DNA from: Brucella oryzae
GTDB lineage: Bacteria > Pseudomonadota > Alphaproteobacteria > Rhizobiales > Rhizobiaceae
Assembly: GCA_012103035.1 (NCBI GenBank)
Contig: JAAVLL010000002.1
Location: forward strand, 62,001-126,000
Direction: 5' to 3'
DNA length: 64,000 bases
The notes beneath the pieces were generated by a model that was given only the letters and a program-made list of their open reading frames with translations, had not been told where the DNA came from and ran no database searches. The position numbers were made by a program, and so were the translations under genes. Shown piece after piece: positions 9,208-19,653 of the stretch. The first letter of the stretch is position 1. Each line of letters starts with the position of its first letter.

Positions 9208-11713
9208 ATGAATGCTCCTGTTCGAGCTGCAGAGACGAAAAACGCAGCAATATCACTGCCAATTGAAGGCATGACCTGCGCGTCCTGTGTCGGGCGTGTC
9301 GAAAGGGCTCTCAAGGCTGTTCCAGGCGTCAAGGATGCAGTCGTCAATCTGGCGACAGAGAAGGCAAGCATTACGACCAGCATTCCGGTCGATGCAGTCA
9401 CCCTTGTCAAAGCCGTCGAGAACGTAGGCTATAATGTTTCGCCGAGTTTTATCGTGTCGGCACCGGCTTCGCTTGAGTTTTCGATCGAAGGCATGACCTG
9501 CGCATCATGCGTGGGACGGGTTGAAAAGGCCCTTAGGGCTGTGCCCGGCGTCACCAATGCTGCGGTCAATCTTGCGACTGAAAGGGCCACCGTCCAGGGC
9601 ACTGCTGATGCGTCCGCCATCATAGCGGCCATAGAACATGCCGGCTATGACGCCAAAGTGATTGCTGCGGTAACCGGAACAGGTCCCGGCGAGGCGGATG
9701 ACCGTACCGAGAAGAAGGAAGCGGAGCGCCGCGAACTGACCCGCGATTTCACCATCGCGGCAGTATTGACGGCGCCTGTCTTCATTCTTGAGATGGGATC
9801 GCATCTCATACCGGGCGCACATGCCCTGATCGCTTCAACCATCGGCCTGCAGAACAGCTGGTATCTCCAGTTCATACTGACGACACTGGTGCTTTTCGTG
9901 CCGGGCATTCGCTTTTATGACAAGGGGCTGCCTGCACTCTGGCGCCTGGCTCCCGATATGAATTCACTTGTCGCTGTTGGATCGCTGGCAGCTTACGGCT
10001 ATTCGCTGGTCGCAACCTTTGCACCCGGTTTTCTGCCCGCTGGAACCGTGAACGTCTATTATGAGGCCGCCGCCGTTATCGTGACGCTCATCCTGCTTGG
10101 CCGATTGCTCGAGGCTCGCGCCAAGGGTCGCACCTCCGAAGCCATCAAGCGTCTTGTCGGTCTTCAGGCCAAGACTGCGCGCGTGCGCCGGGATGACAAG
10201 ACAATCGAACTGCCGATCGATGCCGTACAATCGGGAGATATCGTGGAAGTTCGCCCGGGCGAGCGTGTTCCGGTCGATGGCGAACTCGTCGAGGGTGAAA
10301 GCTTCGTCGATGAATCGATGATTACCGGTGAACCCATTCCGGTATCCAAGACCAGCGGCAGCGAGGTCGTGGCTGGAACTGTGAACCAGAAGGGCGCCTT
10401 TGCAATCCGCGCAACAGCAGTTGGCGGCAATACGGTGCTTTCGCAAATCATCCGTATGGTCGAGGAGGCGCAAGGCTCGAAGCTGCCGATTCAGGCAATC
10501 GTTGACAAGGTCACCATGTGGTTTGTGCCTGCAGTCTTTGCGGTAGCAGCACTTACTTTCGCAGCATGGTTTTATTTCGGGCCGTCACCCGCACTCACCT
10601 TTGCGCTGGTCAACGCCGTCGCCGTCCTGATTATTGCCTGCCCATGCGCTATGGGTCTTGCAACGCCAACCTCGATCATGGTCGGCACTGGACGCGGTGC
10701 CGAGCTTGGCGTTCTCTTTCGCAAGGGTGAAGCGCTGCAGCAGCTTAAAGACGCCAAGGTTGTGGCGGTCGACAAGACAGGTACACTGACGGAAGGAAAG
10801 CCGTCCTTGACCGATTTCGAACTGGCCACCGGTTTCGACCGGACCAGCGTGTTGGGTCTCGTCGCGGCCGTCGAAGCCAAGTCGGAACATCCAATCGCCC
10901 GTGCAATCGTGGACGCGGCAGAGGCAGAGAATATTTTCATGCCCAATGTATCGGATTTCGAGTCGGTAACGGATTTGGTGTCAAGGCTATGGTCGACGGC
11001 AAACCTGTCCAGATCGGCGCAGATCGTTACATGGTGGAGCTTGGCCACGACGTTACAGCTTTTCCGGAATCGCTGAACGGCTGGGCAATGAGGGCAAGTC
11101 CCCTTTATATGCGGCAGTCGACGGCAAACTGGCGGTCGTCATCGCTGTGGCAGACCCAATCAAGGAGACAACACCTGCTGCAATCAAGGCACTGCACGAT
11201 CTCGGTCTGAAGGTTGCCATGATAACCGGTGACAACAAACGCACTGCGAAGGCTATCGCTGCGCGTCTGGGAATTGACGAAGTCGTGGCGGAAGTCCTGC
11301 CGGACGGAAAGGTCGATGCGGTACGACGCCTCAAGACCGAACATGGCAAGGTCGCTTTCGTGGGCGATGGCATCAACGACGCTCCGGCACTGGCCGAGGC
11401 GGATGTGGGGCTTGCTATCGGCACCGGCACGGACATTGCCATTGAGGCCGCCGATGTCGTGCTTATGTCGGGCAGTCTTCAGGGTGTGCCGAATGCCATC
11501 GCCCTATCCAAGGCGACCATCGGCAATATCCGGCAGAACCTGTTTTGGGCTTTTGCCTACAACACGGCGTTGATTCCGGTTGCGGCAGGCCTGCTTTACC
11601 CGGCTTACGGCATCCTGTTGTCGCCTGTTTTCGCTGCTGGCGCTATGGCGTTGTCCAGCGTCTTTGTGCTCGGCAATGCACTTCGACTCAAGACCTTCAA
11701 GGTCCCGAACTGA
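9208..11713 (+). CDS. copA: Copper-exporting P1B-type ATPase CopA, frameshifted
   Basis: CopA pumps Cu(I) out of the cytoplasm. Two N-terminal HMA domains carry MTCASC motifs (C24/C27 and C98/C101). The transmembrane CPC metal site is at 478-480 ([11 protein letters not shown]), the phosphorylation site DKTGT begins at D522, and the ATP-binding MITGDN and hinge [10 protein letters not shown] follow. ATG 9208 is chosen because GAAAGGAGG precedes it; longer upstream frames run through the operator. Two lost bases, near 10970 and 11070, interrupt the actuator/nucleotide region; restored it is about 835 residues. Regulation by the CueR protein encoded downstream is strongly suggested by the promoter at 9137-9167. 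Confidence 0.93.
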
Positions 11714-11718
11714 TGGAG

Positions 11719-11753
11719 ATGACGGCCCATCCGTATTCGGAATGGGCCGTCAT
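11719..11753 (+). terminator. Hairpin between copA and cueR
   Basis: A perfect 12-base stem, ATGACGGCCCAT and ATGGGCCGTCAT, lies just after the copA stop and is followed by TTTGATTG. It may terminate copA transcripts or attenuate read-through into cueR 20 bases downstream. Confidence 0.7.
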
Positions 11754-11773
11754 TTGATTGTGGGAGTGACTAC

Positions 11774-12223
11774 ATGAATATCGGACAAGCGGCTAAAGCA
11801 TCCGGCGTATCGGCCAAGATGATCCGCTATTACGAGCAGACCGGCCTCATACCTGCTGCCGACCGAACAGCTTCCGGTTACCGCGACTATTCGCACACAG
11901 ACGTGCACATGCTCCGTTTCATACGGCGAGCCAGAGACCTCGGGTTTGCCGTTGCGGAGATCGGTAATCTTCTCGGATTGTGGCGTGACGAGACGCGACG
12001 GAGCGCGGAAGTCAAGCGTCTGGCACAAGGCCATATCGACGAGCTTCAGAGAAAGATCGCCGACTTGCAAGACATGGCCCAGACACTCACGATGCTGGTC
12101 AACGCCTGTCGCGGTGACCATCGTCCCCATTGCCCGATTTTGCAGCGACTCGAAACCGATCAGGATAATGAAGATCTTTCGGTTCAACCGCGCAGTGGTG
12201 CCATTGCCCGCTCCATGCAGTGA
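11774..12223 (+). CDS. cueR: MerR-family copper-responsive regulator (CueR/HmrR)
   Basis: A 149-residue MerR-type activator. The N-terminal winged helix-turn-helix reads MNIGQAAKASGVSAKMIRYYE, followed by the dimer helix (about 80-110). The metal loop has C112 and C120 (ACRGDHRPHCPIL), the exact spacing and numbering of Cu(I)-sensing CueR. It would bind the dyads with 19-base spacers at copA, copZ and probably the RND and glutaredoxin promoters. A Ser/Asp-rich tail after residue 125 is a little longer than in E. coli CueR. The gene is intact and follows copA. Confidence 0.93.
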   Translation: MNIGQAAKASGVSAKMIRYYEQTGLIPAADRTASGYRDYSHTDVHMLRFIRRARDLGFAVAEIGNLLGLWRDETRRSAEVKRLAQGHIDELQRKIADLQDMAQTLTMLVNACRGDHRPHCPILQRLETDQDNEDLSVQPRSGAIARSMQ

Positions 12224-12385
12224 GACTGGCATCACCTTCGGCAAAGTCGGGAACCGAGACCATCTGTTGCCTGTTGTCTCGGGGAGACGATCGTTTCGAC
12301 TGATGCCAGTCTTCAGCGCATTAAGTTCAGTGAATTGGTCGAAGTGTTCGCAAGAGTGAAATTATAAACCGGAGGAACGCAGATC

Positions 12386-13296
12386 ATGGCGACCCATGCA
12401 GCAAAACACGCCGAGCTTTATCGAATGGTGACTGCCGAACACACCTGCCCCTACGGGCTCAAGGCACTCGACCTCCTCAAACGCGAAGGTTACGAGGTCG
12501 ACGATCATCATCTGACCACGCGCGAGGAGACTGACGCATTCAAGGCCAAGCATGACGTAAAGACGACGCCCCAGACCTTCATCGACGGAAAGAGGATCGG
12601 CGGTTATGACGATCTCGTCGGTTTTTCGGTCGTCAGGTCAAGGACAAGGATGCCGTAAGCTACACGCCTGTGATGGCGCTCTTCGCGATGGCTGCTTTGA
12701 TGGCATTGGCCGCGAAGCTGGGCAGCCTTTGAAGTTTCCCGGCTGTCCAGACAGCCGAATGGTTCGTCGCTATCGCAATGTGTCTTCTTGCACTGCAGAA
12801 ACTCAAGGACGTCGATGGTTTTGCCACAATGTTCCTGAACTACGATCTTCTGGCGCAACGATGGGTCCGCTACGCTTATGTTTATCCCTTCGCGGAAGCG
12901 CTCGCCGGTATCCTGATGATAGCAGGCGCGTTGATGTGGCTGTCTATCCCGGTCGCCCTTTTCATCGGCGGCATTGGCGCAGTCTCGGTATTCAAGGCTG
13001 TTTACATCGACAAGCGCGAGTTGAAATGCGCCTGCGTCGGTGGCGACAGCAACGTACCGCTTGGTTTCGTGTCTCTGACGGAGAACCTTATGATGGTTGC
13101 CATGGCGGTCTGGATGATTTTCGCCGATGGGCCTCATTCACTGATCGACAGTACCGTCATGCCTTCTGCTCGCTTGCGGAAAGTGCCGCATATTCATCGG
13201 CCAGAAAATCGAGAAGGGCGCGCACAGAGGGCAAAAGACCGCGGCGCGACGGAAAGGCGGCATGGATTATGCCGCTGCGGGTGCCCAGTCGGGTAG
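12386..13296 (+). CDS. Glutaredoxin-MauE/DoxX fused redox membrane protein, frameshifted
   Basis: The N-terminal half is a glutaredoxin with the active site CPYG (EHTCPYGLKALDLLK) and the cis-Pro loop TTPQTFIDGKRIGGY. The second half is a MauE/DoxX-like integral membrane domain of about four helices (for example FAEALAGILMIAGALMWLSI), with a CACVGG motif in a loop. Such proteins are thought to pass reducing equivalents across or near the membrane; the exact partner is unknown. Lost bases near 12625 and 12730 break it. The as-read 3' end overlaps the convergent LysR gene by 140 bases, so the true stop is probably near 13140-13160. It sits behind cueR with GGAGG before the ATG. Confidence 0.75.
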
Positions 13297-14068
13297 AAGA
13301 TCAACCAATCGTCCTGCCTTCACGTCCTCCTGAATAACCATTGCGGGAAACTGGCAAACACCGATGCCTTGAAGTGCGGCCAGCCGCAGCGCAACCATAT
13401 CTTCTGTGATCAGAAGCGGTTGATAGGGAATTTCAGCCGTAGCGCCGTTGGGACCAAGTAGGTTCCATTCAAAACTGTTTTGTGATGCCCCCAGGCAAGA
13501 CCAGGCATGTCGACAAGGTCGGCCGGCACGGCATTACATCCCTCCTTGACGAATATAGGGCTGGCCACCAGTCGTTGTTCGCTTTCCGCCAGCTTGCGGA
13601 TGACCAGATCACTATCCTCCAGTGGTGGGAAGCGGACGCGGATGGCGAGATCGAAGCTCTCACGGATAACGTCCACGCGCCGATTTGTGCTTTCCAGATG
13701 TACCTTCACCTTGGGATATCGGGCCATGAAACGAGCGATCATTTCACCGACCTGGAAATAGATGACCGATGCCGGGCAACTCACCCGCACCGTGCCTTGC
13801 GGTTCCGCACGCATTCTGTCGATTACTTCCAGCGCAGCATCGGCCTCAATCATCATCGCCAGGCAATGGTGATGAAACTCTCGGCCGATCTCAGTTACTG
13901 CAAACAGCCGGGTGGTACGTTGAAGAAGGCGGACGCCGAGTTCTTCTTCCAACAAAGCGATCCGGCGGCTCAGCCTGGAGCGCGGCATATCCAGCTTTCG
14001 GGCTGCTGCTGAAAAGCCGCCTTGTTCCACGACTTCCACAAAAGCCGCATATCGTTGAGATCAGCCAT
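13157..14068 (-). CDS. LysR-family regulator (module 1), frameshifted
   Basis: A LysR-type transcription factor. The winged helix-turn-helix (MADLNDMR, then FVEVVEQGGFSAAARKLDMP and SRLSRRIALLEEELGVRLLQ) is followed by an effector domain (ARYPKVKVHLESTNRRVDV). Lost bases near 14045, 13465 and 13270 break it; the C-terminal part (HAAFPSRRGLLPSVRALLD) reads in another frame and ends at 13157. Restored length is about 304, normal for LysR. It closely resembles the LysR at 16534-17480. It is divergent from the pirin gene, a likely target. Confidence 0.82.
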
Positions 14069-14178
14069 GACCGGGTCTTTCATTGTCCTGTTTTCAGGAC
14101 AGTATAGCCTGAACTTCGATCTACCGGCGCGTTTGTTCCAGATTTATTTTGCTCTCAGACAGTCATTCCAGTGCCCAC

Positions 14179-15075
14179 ATGGCAACGAAGCAAATTGGGA
14201 AGATCGAGATGAGACAGGTTATCGGCGTTTACAGCAGTCCGTCGCCCCATTGGGTGGGAGATGGATTTCCGGTTCGCTCCATGTTGTCCCACGCGACAAT
14301 GGGCGAGCATATCAGCCCCTTTCTGCATCTTGATTATGCCGGTCCGGAACAGTTCGCCCCCACCTCAACCCCACGCGGCGTTGGCAGCCATCCCCATCGC
14401 GGTTTTGAAACCGTGACCATTGTCTATCAGGGCGAAGTTGAACATCGCGATTCCACCGGAAGCGGAGGACTGATCGGCCCCGGTGATGTACAATGGATGA
14501 CTGCCGGCGCCGGGATTATGCACGAAGAGCGTCATTCGAGGACGTTTACCGAACAGGGAGGCACGCTGGAAATGGTGCAGCTCTGGGTAAATCTTCCTGC
14601 CAAAGACAAGTCCGCACCTGCCGCTTATCAGACGGTACTTGATTGGAATATTCCGACCGTGGTCTTGCCGGATGAAGCCGGAACCGTCCGCGTCATAGCC
14701 GGAAATTATGCCGGACATGCCGGACCAGCGCGCACCTTCACACCGATCGATCTTTGGGACCTGCGCCTGAAGCAGGGCGGAAGCGTTGTGTTTGATCTTC
14801 CTGATCGACACACGACCGGTCTGGCAATCTTGCGCGGAACGATCACTGTCAACGGCAGCCGGTCGGCACGCGATGCGCAATTCGTTCTGCTCAATCGAAA
14901 GGGCGGCAGTTTCGAGGTTACGGCTGACAGCGACGCAACCGTCCTCCTTTTGAGCGGCGAACCGCTTGGAGAGCCGGTCGCCATGCGTGGCCCGTTCGTC
15001 ATGAATACAAACGAAGAATTGCAGGATGCTTTCGCAGATTTTCGAACAGGGAAATTCGGCGCCATTCCTGCCTGA
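14179..15075 (+). CDS. Pirin-family protein
   Basis: A bicupin of the pirin family, about 298 residues from ATG 14179. The N-terminal cupin carries the metal-binding pattern HPHRGFETVTIVYQGEVEH, with GPGDVQWMTAGAGIMHEE next, both diagnostic for pirins. Some bacterial pirins are quercetinases and others act in stress responses, so the reaction here is unknown. Start alternatives are 14149 and 14209; none has a strong ribosome-binding site. The gene is intact and followed 95 bases later by an isochorismatase-like hydrolase on the same strand. Confidence 0.88.
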   Translation: MATKQIGKIEMRQVIGVYSSPSPHWVGDGFPVRSMLSHATMGEHISPFLHLDYAGPEQFAPTSTPRGVGSHPHRGFETVTIVYQGEVEHRDSTGSGGLIGPGDVQWMTAGAGIMHEERHSRTFTEQGGTLEMVQLWVNLPAKDKSAPAAYQTVLDWNIPTVVLPDEAGTVRVIAGNYAGHAGPARTFTPIDLWDLRLKQGGSVVFDLPDRHTTGLAILRGTITVNGSRSARDAQFVLLNRKGGSFEVTADSDATVLLLSGEPLGEPVAMRGPFVMNTNEELQDAFADFRTGKFGAIPA

Positions 15076-15170
15076 TCCATTCCCATGGTGTCAGTACGAG
15101 CCCTGGGTATCCCCGGACCGGAAATGATTTCGGCCCTGAACAAGTCCAAGCCTGAAGAAGGAGACTTAAA

Positions 15171-15851
15171 ATGAGCAGTCCAGCTAACTTTAATGGCCAG
15201 CGTCCGGTTATTGATCCCAACGATGCCGTTATGCTTTTGATCGACCATCAGAGCGGCCTGTTTCAGACCGTTGCAGACATGCCGATGCCCGTCTTGCGCA
15301 ATCATGCGACAGCACTCGCCAAGATGGCAACGTTGACCAAGATGCCCGTTATCACCACGGCATCCGTGCCGCAGGGCCCCAATGGTCCGCTGATCCCGGA
15401 GATTCATGAGAACGCTCCTCATGCCAAATATGTAGCCCGCCGTGGCGAGATCAATGCATGGGACAATCCGGATTTCGTTGCTGCCGTCAAGGCAACGGGC
15501 CGCAAGACCCTCATCATCGCAGGCACCATCACCAGCGTCTGCATGGCCTTCCCGGCAATCAGTGCTGTTCAGGACGGCTATAAGGTTTTCGCTGTGGTGG
15601 ACGCATCCGGCACCTATTCCAAAATGGCCCAGGAAATCACGCTGGCCCGTGTCGTTCAGGCCGGTGTCGTGCCGATGGATACGGCTGCGGTGGCTTCCGA
15701 ACTCCAGAAGACGTGGCATCGTGACGACGCGCAGGAATGGGCAAACGTCTACACCAAGATTTTCCCTCCCTATCAGCTTCTGATCGAAAGCTACATGAAG
15801 GCACAGGAAGTCGAAAAGAACCACGAACAGCTCGATTCACAGCGCAGCTGA
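15171..15851 (+). CDS. Isochorismatase-family cysteine hydrolase (copy 1)
   Basis: A 226-residue alpha/beta hydrolase with the Asp-Lys-Cys triad: D in [14 protein letters not shown] in [10 protein letters not shown] and C in [13 protein letters not shown]. Substrate is unknown; YcaC-like members of this family are the closest in feel ([19 protein letters not shown]). It is intact, starts at ATG 15171 after GAAGGAG and ends before a strong terminator. The companion pirin gene and divergent LysR suggest a redox or aromatic stress response. A paralogue lies at 17627. Confidence 0.87.
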   Translation: MSSPANFNGQRPVIDPNDAVMLLIDHQSGLFQTVADMPMPVLRNHATALAKMATLTKMPVITTASVPQGPNGPLIPEIHENAPHAKYVARRGEINAWDNPDFVAAVKATGRKTLIIAGTITSVCMAFPAISAVQDGYKVFAVVDASGTYSKMAQEITLARVVQAGVVPMDTAAVASELQKTWHRDDAQEWANVYTKIFPPYQLLIESYMKAQEVEKNHEQLDSQRS

Positions 15852-15870
15852 TGAAACCGAAGCACAGAAG

Positions 15871-15894
15871 GGCGGCAGGCAACTGCCGCCTTTT
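15871..15894 (+). terminator. Intrinsic terminator after isochorismatase gene
   Basis: An eight-base stem GGCGGCAG and CTGCCGCC with loop GCAA is followed at once by TTTT. It ends the pirin-hydrolase unit. Confidence 0.85.
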
Positions 15895-15992
15895 CAGACC
15901 ACTAGTAACTTTATGAATCTATAGGATTTTTTGAATTTGGCGTTTGAAACGGGATTAACATCGGACGGGTATCAAACGTCAAATTCAATCCA

Positions 15993-16442
15993 CTAGAACT
16001 GTCTACCGATCAATCGGTCTACTGACCAACGTCCGCTGCCCTGTGTGCTCAGATAGGCGAAGACACCTAGCCAGACGGTTGAAAGCTGAAAGCCGGAGCC
16101 GCGCGGGATCATGACCATGACCAGAATGACAATCATCTGAATGAAAAGCATGAAGGAAAGCGGACGGGTCAGCAGGCCAAGCGCAATGGCAATGCCGCCG
16201 AAAAACTCCAGCCCACTGGTGAAATAGGCCAGCGGCACTGCGGGTTCGAGACCCAGCTGCTGAAACAGCTCGATGTCGCGGGGCATGTCGCCATTGAAGA
16301 GTTTCTCCCAGCCAAACCAACTCATGATACCGCCGCTGGTTACTCTCAGCGCCGTATAGGCTGAATCGTGAGTCTTGCGATATAAAGGCGCTAGAAATGG
16401 AAATATCAGCGGTGTGTCGTGGTTCGGGTCTGTCGCTGTCAT
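15993..16442 (-). CDS. DoxX-family membrane protein
   Basis: An intact 149-residue membrane protein with four predicted helices, including TSGGIMSWFGWEKLF, LEFFGGIAIALGLLTRPLS and FIQMIVILVMVMIP. The pattern of a first helix ending in GWEKLF and a second with G-G-x-A-x-x-L-G-L is that of DoxX. DoxX proteins are linked to thiol or quinone redox reactions at the membrane, but the biochemical role of this one is unknown. It lies between the two LysR/hydrolase modules and points toward the first. Confidence 0.85.
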   Translation of the reverse strand: MTATDPNHDTPLIFPFLAPLYRKTHDSAYTALRVTSGGIMSWFGWEKLFNGDMPRDIELFQQLGLEPAVPLAYFTSGLEFFGGIAIALGLLTRPLSFMLFIQMIVILVMVMIPRGSGFQLSTVWLGVFAYLSTQGSGRWSVDRLIGRQF

Positions 16443-16533
16443 GGGTCCTCCACCCTGAAAATGGAAGACAGATCATTACGCACCGGGATCACCCTTATCT
16501 GATAAAATTCACGTTATCGCAGCATCTCTACGT

Positions 16534-17480
16534 TCACGTTTCAGTGTGTTTCGCCGCTCCCGGCCAGAAAATACTTTCATCGATGGCTTTGCGTTGCACA
16601 GCGCATTCCCTTGCCAGAAAGTCGATCAGGGTCCGCACTGAAGGCAACAGGCCGCGCCGAGATGGAAATACCGCATGCACAATGCCCGATGCCGGACGCC
16701 ATTCGGGTAGAACCGGCACCAATGTGCCTGCCGCCAGATCCCGCCAGATCATCATCGTTGGCAATTGTACGATCCCGGCTCCGTCGAGTGCTGCGTCGCG
16801 CAAGGCTGCCATGTCGTCAGTCAGAAGACGGGGCGGTGCGGAATAACGGCACGCTCACCATTATGCTTTTCAAGCCGCCATTCATAATTATGGGAGGCCG
16901 ATGTCCATGCAAGGCTTGGCAGGCCTGTCAGGCCAGCGGGTGTTGTGACCGGCGTTTTAAGAAATCCCGGCCGCGCGACCAGATATTGCGAGCTGTCATC
17001 CAGTTTCCGCATCAGAAGATCGGTCTGCTCCAGCGGTGGAAACCGCACGCGGATGGAAACGTCGAACCGTTCGCCGATCACATCAACACGGCGATTGGTG
17101 CTTTCAAGATGCAGATCCACCTTTGGGTAGGCTGTGAGAAATTTTGCGAATAACACACCGAACTGGAATGAAATCAGCGCTGTCGGGCAGCTTACCCGCA
17201 CCACGCCCTGCGGCTCGTCGCGATGTTGTGCGATGAAAGCAGTCGCGGCTTCCGCTTCCACCAGAACGGCGAGACAGCGGCGGTAATATTCACGTCCGAT
17301 ATCGGTGACGGAAAAGTGGCGCGACGAGCGCTGAATCAATCGGACACCCAACCGCTCCTCCAGAAGCGCAATGCGGCGGCTGAGTTTCGATTTATGCAGG
17401 CCCATGGCGCGGCCTGCCTGCGCGAAGCCGCCATGATCCACCACCTGCACAAAGTAATAAAGGTCGTTCAGGTCTTCCAT
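16534..17480 (-). CDS. LysR-family regulator (module 2), frameshifted
   Basis: A LysR regulator starting MEDLNDLYYFVQVVDHGGFA, with the helix-turn-helix AGRAMGLHKSKLSRRIALLE and the effector domain (LTAYPKVDLHLESTNRRVDV). One lost base near 16820 splits off the C-terminal 90 residues (MMIWRDLAAGTLVPVLPEW). Restored length is about 316. Residue by residue it tracks the LysR at 13157, including the shared tail FPSRRGLLPSVR, so the two are recent paralogues. It is divergent from the hydrolase at 17627, its probable target. Confidence 0.85.
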
Positions 17481-17626
17481 CGTTCTATTGATAGAACGCA
17501 ACGTCGATTTTACAATCTTTTGCGCTTTTCGTTGCTGAGATAGCTTTCATTCATTCCACTAATGCCAACCGTAACACGAATATACGGGCGGCGATCCAAA
17601 CTCTGGCTTCCAGAAAGGAACCGTCG

Positions 17627-18252
17627 ATGACCAAGCCATATGTACGCCTCGACAAGGATGACGTTGCTGTTCTTCTCGTCGATCACCAGACCGGCCTGCT
17701 GTCGCTGGTACGGGATTTCGATCCGGACAAGTTCAAGAACAACGTGCTCGCCCTTGCCGATCTTGCCAAATATTTCAAGCTGCCGACCATTCTGACTACC
17801 AGTTTTGAAAACGGCCCGAACGGCCCATTGGTGCCGGAACTGAAGGAAGCGTTTCCCGATGCGCCTTACATTGCCCGACCGGGACAGATCAACGCCTGGG
17901 ACAATGAAGAGTTCGTCAAGGCGGTGAAGGCTACCGGTAAAAGCAATTGCTGATCGCCGGTGTCGTGACCGAAGTCTGCGTGGCCTTCCCGGCATTGTCT
18001 GCCATCGAGGCTGGTTTCGACGTCTTTGTCGTCACCGATGCGTCAGGTACTTTCAGTGAAGTAACCCGCCATTCGGCCTGGGACCGCATGAGCGCAGCCG
18101 GTGTGCAACTGATGACCTGGTTCGGTGTGGCTTGCGAACTGCATCGCGACTGGCGCAACGATATTGAAGGTCTGGGCACGCTGTTTGCAAACCACATTCC
18201 GGATTATCGGAACCTGATCACCAGCTACAACACGATGACGACCGGCAAATAA
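17627..18252 (+). CDS. Isochorismatase-family cysteine hydrolase (copy 2), frameshifted
   Basis: Same family as the hydrolase at 15171, with the catalytic Asp in VAVLLVDHQTGLLSL and Cys in GVVTEVCVAFPALSA. It shares the stretches ENGPNGPLVPEL and INAWDNEEFVKAVKATG with the paralogue. A lost A at 17939-17942 (AAAA where KKQLLIAG needs AAAAA) breaks it. Restored it has about 208 residues and includes the Lys of the triad. The ribosome-binding site AGAAAGGA precedes ATG 17627. Substrate unknown. Confidence 0.85.
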
Positions 18253-18265
18253 TCCGCCTGCCACA

Positions 18266-18306
18266 ATAATCCCGGTCAGCGAGCCTTGCTTGCTGACCGG
18301 GATTAT
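18266..18306. terminator. Bidirectional terminator hairpin
   Basis: A perfect 15-base stem (ATAATCCCGGTCAGC with GCTGACCGGGATTAT) around an 11-base loop lies between two convergent genes. It can serve the hydrolase on the plus strand and the LysR on the minus strand. Confidence 0.85.
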
Positions 18307-19265
18307 GAGGTTTTATCGCCTCACGGAGAATGGAGCGCAACCAGGCAACAGCCGGATGCGCCCCGAAAGTATTGTGCGACAGCATGTTGATCTGAGTGGC
18401 TGGCAGCGGATAGGGCGCCTCATGCAGAACGAGGCCATAAGTGTCTTTATAGGTTTCCGCCACGCTACGCGGCACAAGGGCGATCATGTCGGTTGACGCC
18501 ACAAGCGGCGGCACGGCAAGAATAAGGGAAACTGTTGCGCCGATGCGGCGAGACAGCCCCGCGTCCCGCAGCAGACCCTCAAGAAACGGTGGATTGCTGG
18601 TTACAAATGCGCGTTCAAGACCTTCTTGCTCTTGCATGCCAGCAGCTTCCATTGCCGCGCGGCCCGACAACAAGACGTCAATATGCGGATAATGGCCGAG
18701 CGTCTCAATCGTCAGTGCAGCAGAAGAGGCCGGATGGCCTTCGCGCATGATCCAGACACTATCGACGGATACGAGCGGTTCACGCCTGAAGCGGCTGGGA
18801 ACGCGCCCGAATGCGCCAACAACCAAATGTAACGTTCCCCGATCCAGTTCTTCAACGAGATTGAGATCGTTGAATAACCGCAGCCAAAGCCGGACACCGG
18901 GCGCTTCCCGTTCGCCGCGCCATGACAGCCGGGAAGAGAGTGCCGATATAAAATCGGAAGTGGCGACCACGAAACTCATATCCGCCGTGGCAGGATCAAA
19001 TTGCACCGGTGAAAGTGCCGCCGATATATCGGCAAGGGCGGCACGCAGCGGCTGCGATAATTCCTCCGCTCGTGGCGTCGGGTGCATCCCCTGCGGCCCA
19101 CGCACGAACAGCTTGTCCGACAGCGCTTGACGCAACTTCCCGAGAGCATGACTGACTGCGGACTGGGTGAGATTAAGTCTTTCCCCGCCTTGTCACGTTC
19201 CGCTCTTCCATCAGAGCATTGAAGACGCGGATGAGATTGAGGTCGATATTATGAATACTGCTCAT
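18303..19265 (-). CDS. LysR-family regulator (NodD/LinR-like), frameshifted
   Basis: A LysR regulator starting MSSIHNIDLNLIRVFNALME, with TQSAVSHALGKLRQALSDKL completing the helix-turn-helix and FVRGPQGMHPTPRA in the linker, as in the NodD/LinR group. A lost base near 19188 breaks the N-terminus. As read the frame runs to 18218 through a strong terminator. Restoring one A in the run near 18312 gives a TAA at 18303, just before the hairpin, which I take as the true stop. About 320 residues. Its target is unclear; the divergent neighbour is the small secreted protein at 19376. Confidence 0.8.
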
Positions 19266-19375
19266 AATTCAAATTATAACAAATCATTTCAATCATGGAA
19301 GGGTAGGCGCCATATTCGCTTCATCGAACGGCTTCGATTTTCTCGAGCCGAAAGCAAGGTCCAAGGAGACAGAAA

Positions 19376-19633
19376 ATGAAAAAGATTGCTCTTGCCATCA
19401 CCGCGATTGTGTTCAGCACAGGCATCGCTTCGGCTGAAAACCCATTCGTTGGCCAGCCGGAAGCCATGGCTGCACAGGACAAGGCATTTGTTCTGCCTGG
19501 ACGGAGCGTGAACACTTCGTTCCGCAAGCTCGATTTCACGAGCACGGCTGCGATCACTCCTGCAAAACAGGTCACAGAGAACGGTTCGGCACATCGCTTT
19601 GGTGATGCTTCGCCTTCCAGTTACCAGAACTAA
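19376..19633 (+). CDS. Small exported hypothetical protein (85 aa)
   Basis: An 85-residue protein with a clear signal peptide (MKKIALAITAIVFSTGIASA). The mature part of about 65 residues has no cysteine and no motif I recognise (PFVGQPEAMAAQDKAFVLPG). A good ribosome-binding site (AAGGAG) precedes ATG 19376. It has its own terminator and lies between a LysR gene and the EmrAB-like genes. Probably periplasmic; function unknown. Confidence 0.65.
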   Translation: MKKIALAITAIVFSTGIASAENPFVGQPEAMAAQDKAFVLPGRSVNTSFRKLDFTSTAAITPAKQVTENGSAHRFGDASPSSYQN

Positions 19634-19653
19634 CGACACCCGTCCTGTGTCGA

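Noticed and set aside
12237-12385. CueR-type operator in front of the glutaredoxin-MauE gene
   Set aside because: No TTGACC plus CTTCC-N7-GGAAG arrangement is present. An imperfect hairpin (CCGAGAC with GTCTCGG) is there instead and may be a terminator after cueR.
12604-13137. Minus-strand frame opposite the glutaredoxin-MauE gene
   Set aside because: Antisense to a recognised gene, no ribosome-binding site or family motif.
18218-18303. Extension of the LysR gene through the terminator to 18218
   Set aside because: The extra residues are low-quality (CRSSSCCSW) and run through a perfect 15-base hairpin; one lost base restores a stop at 18303.
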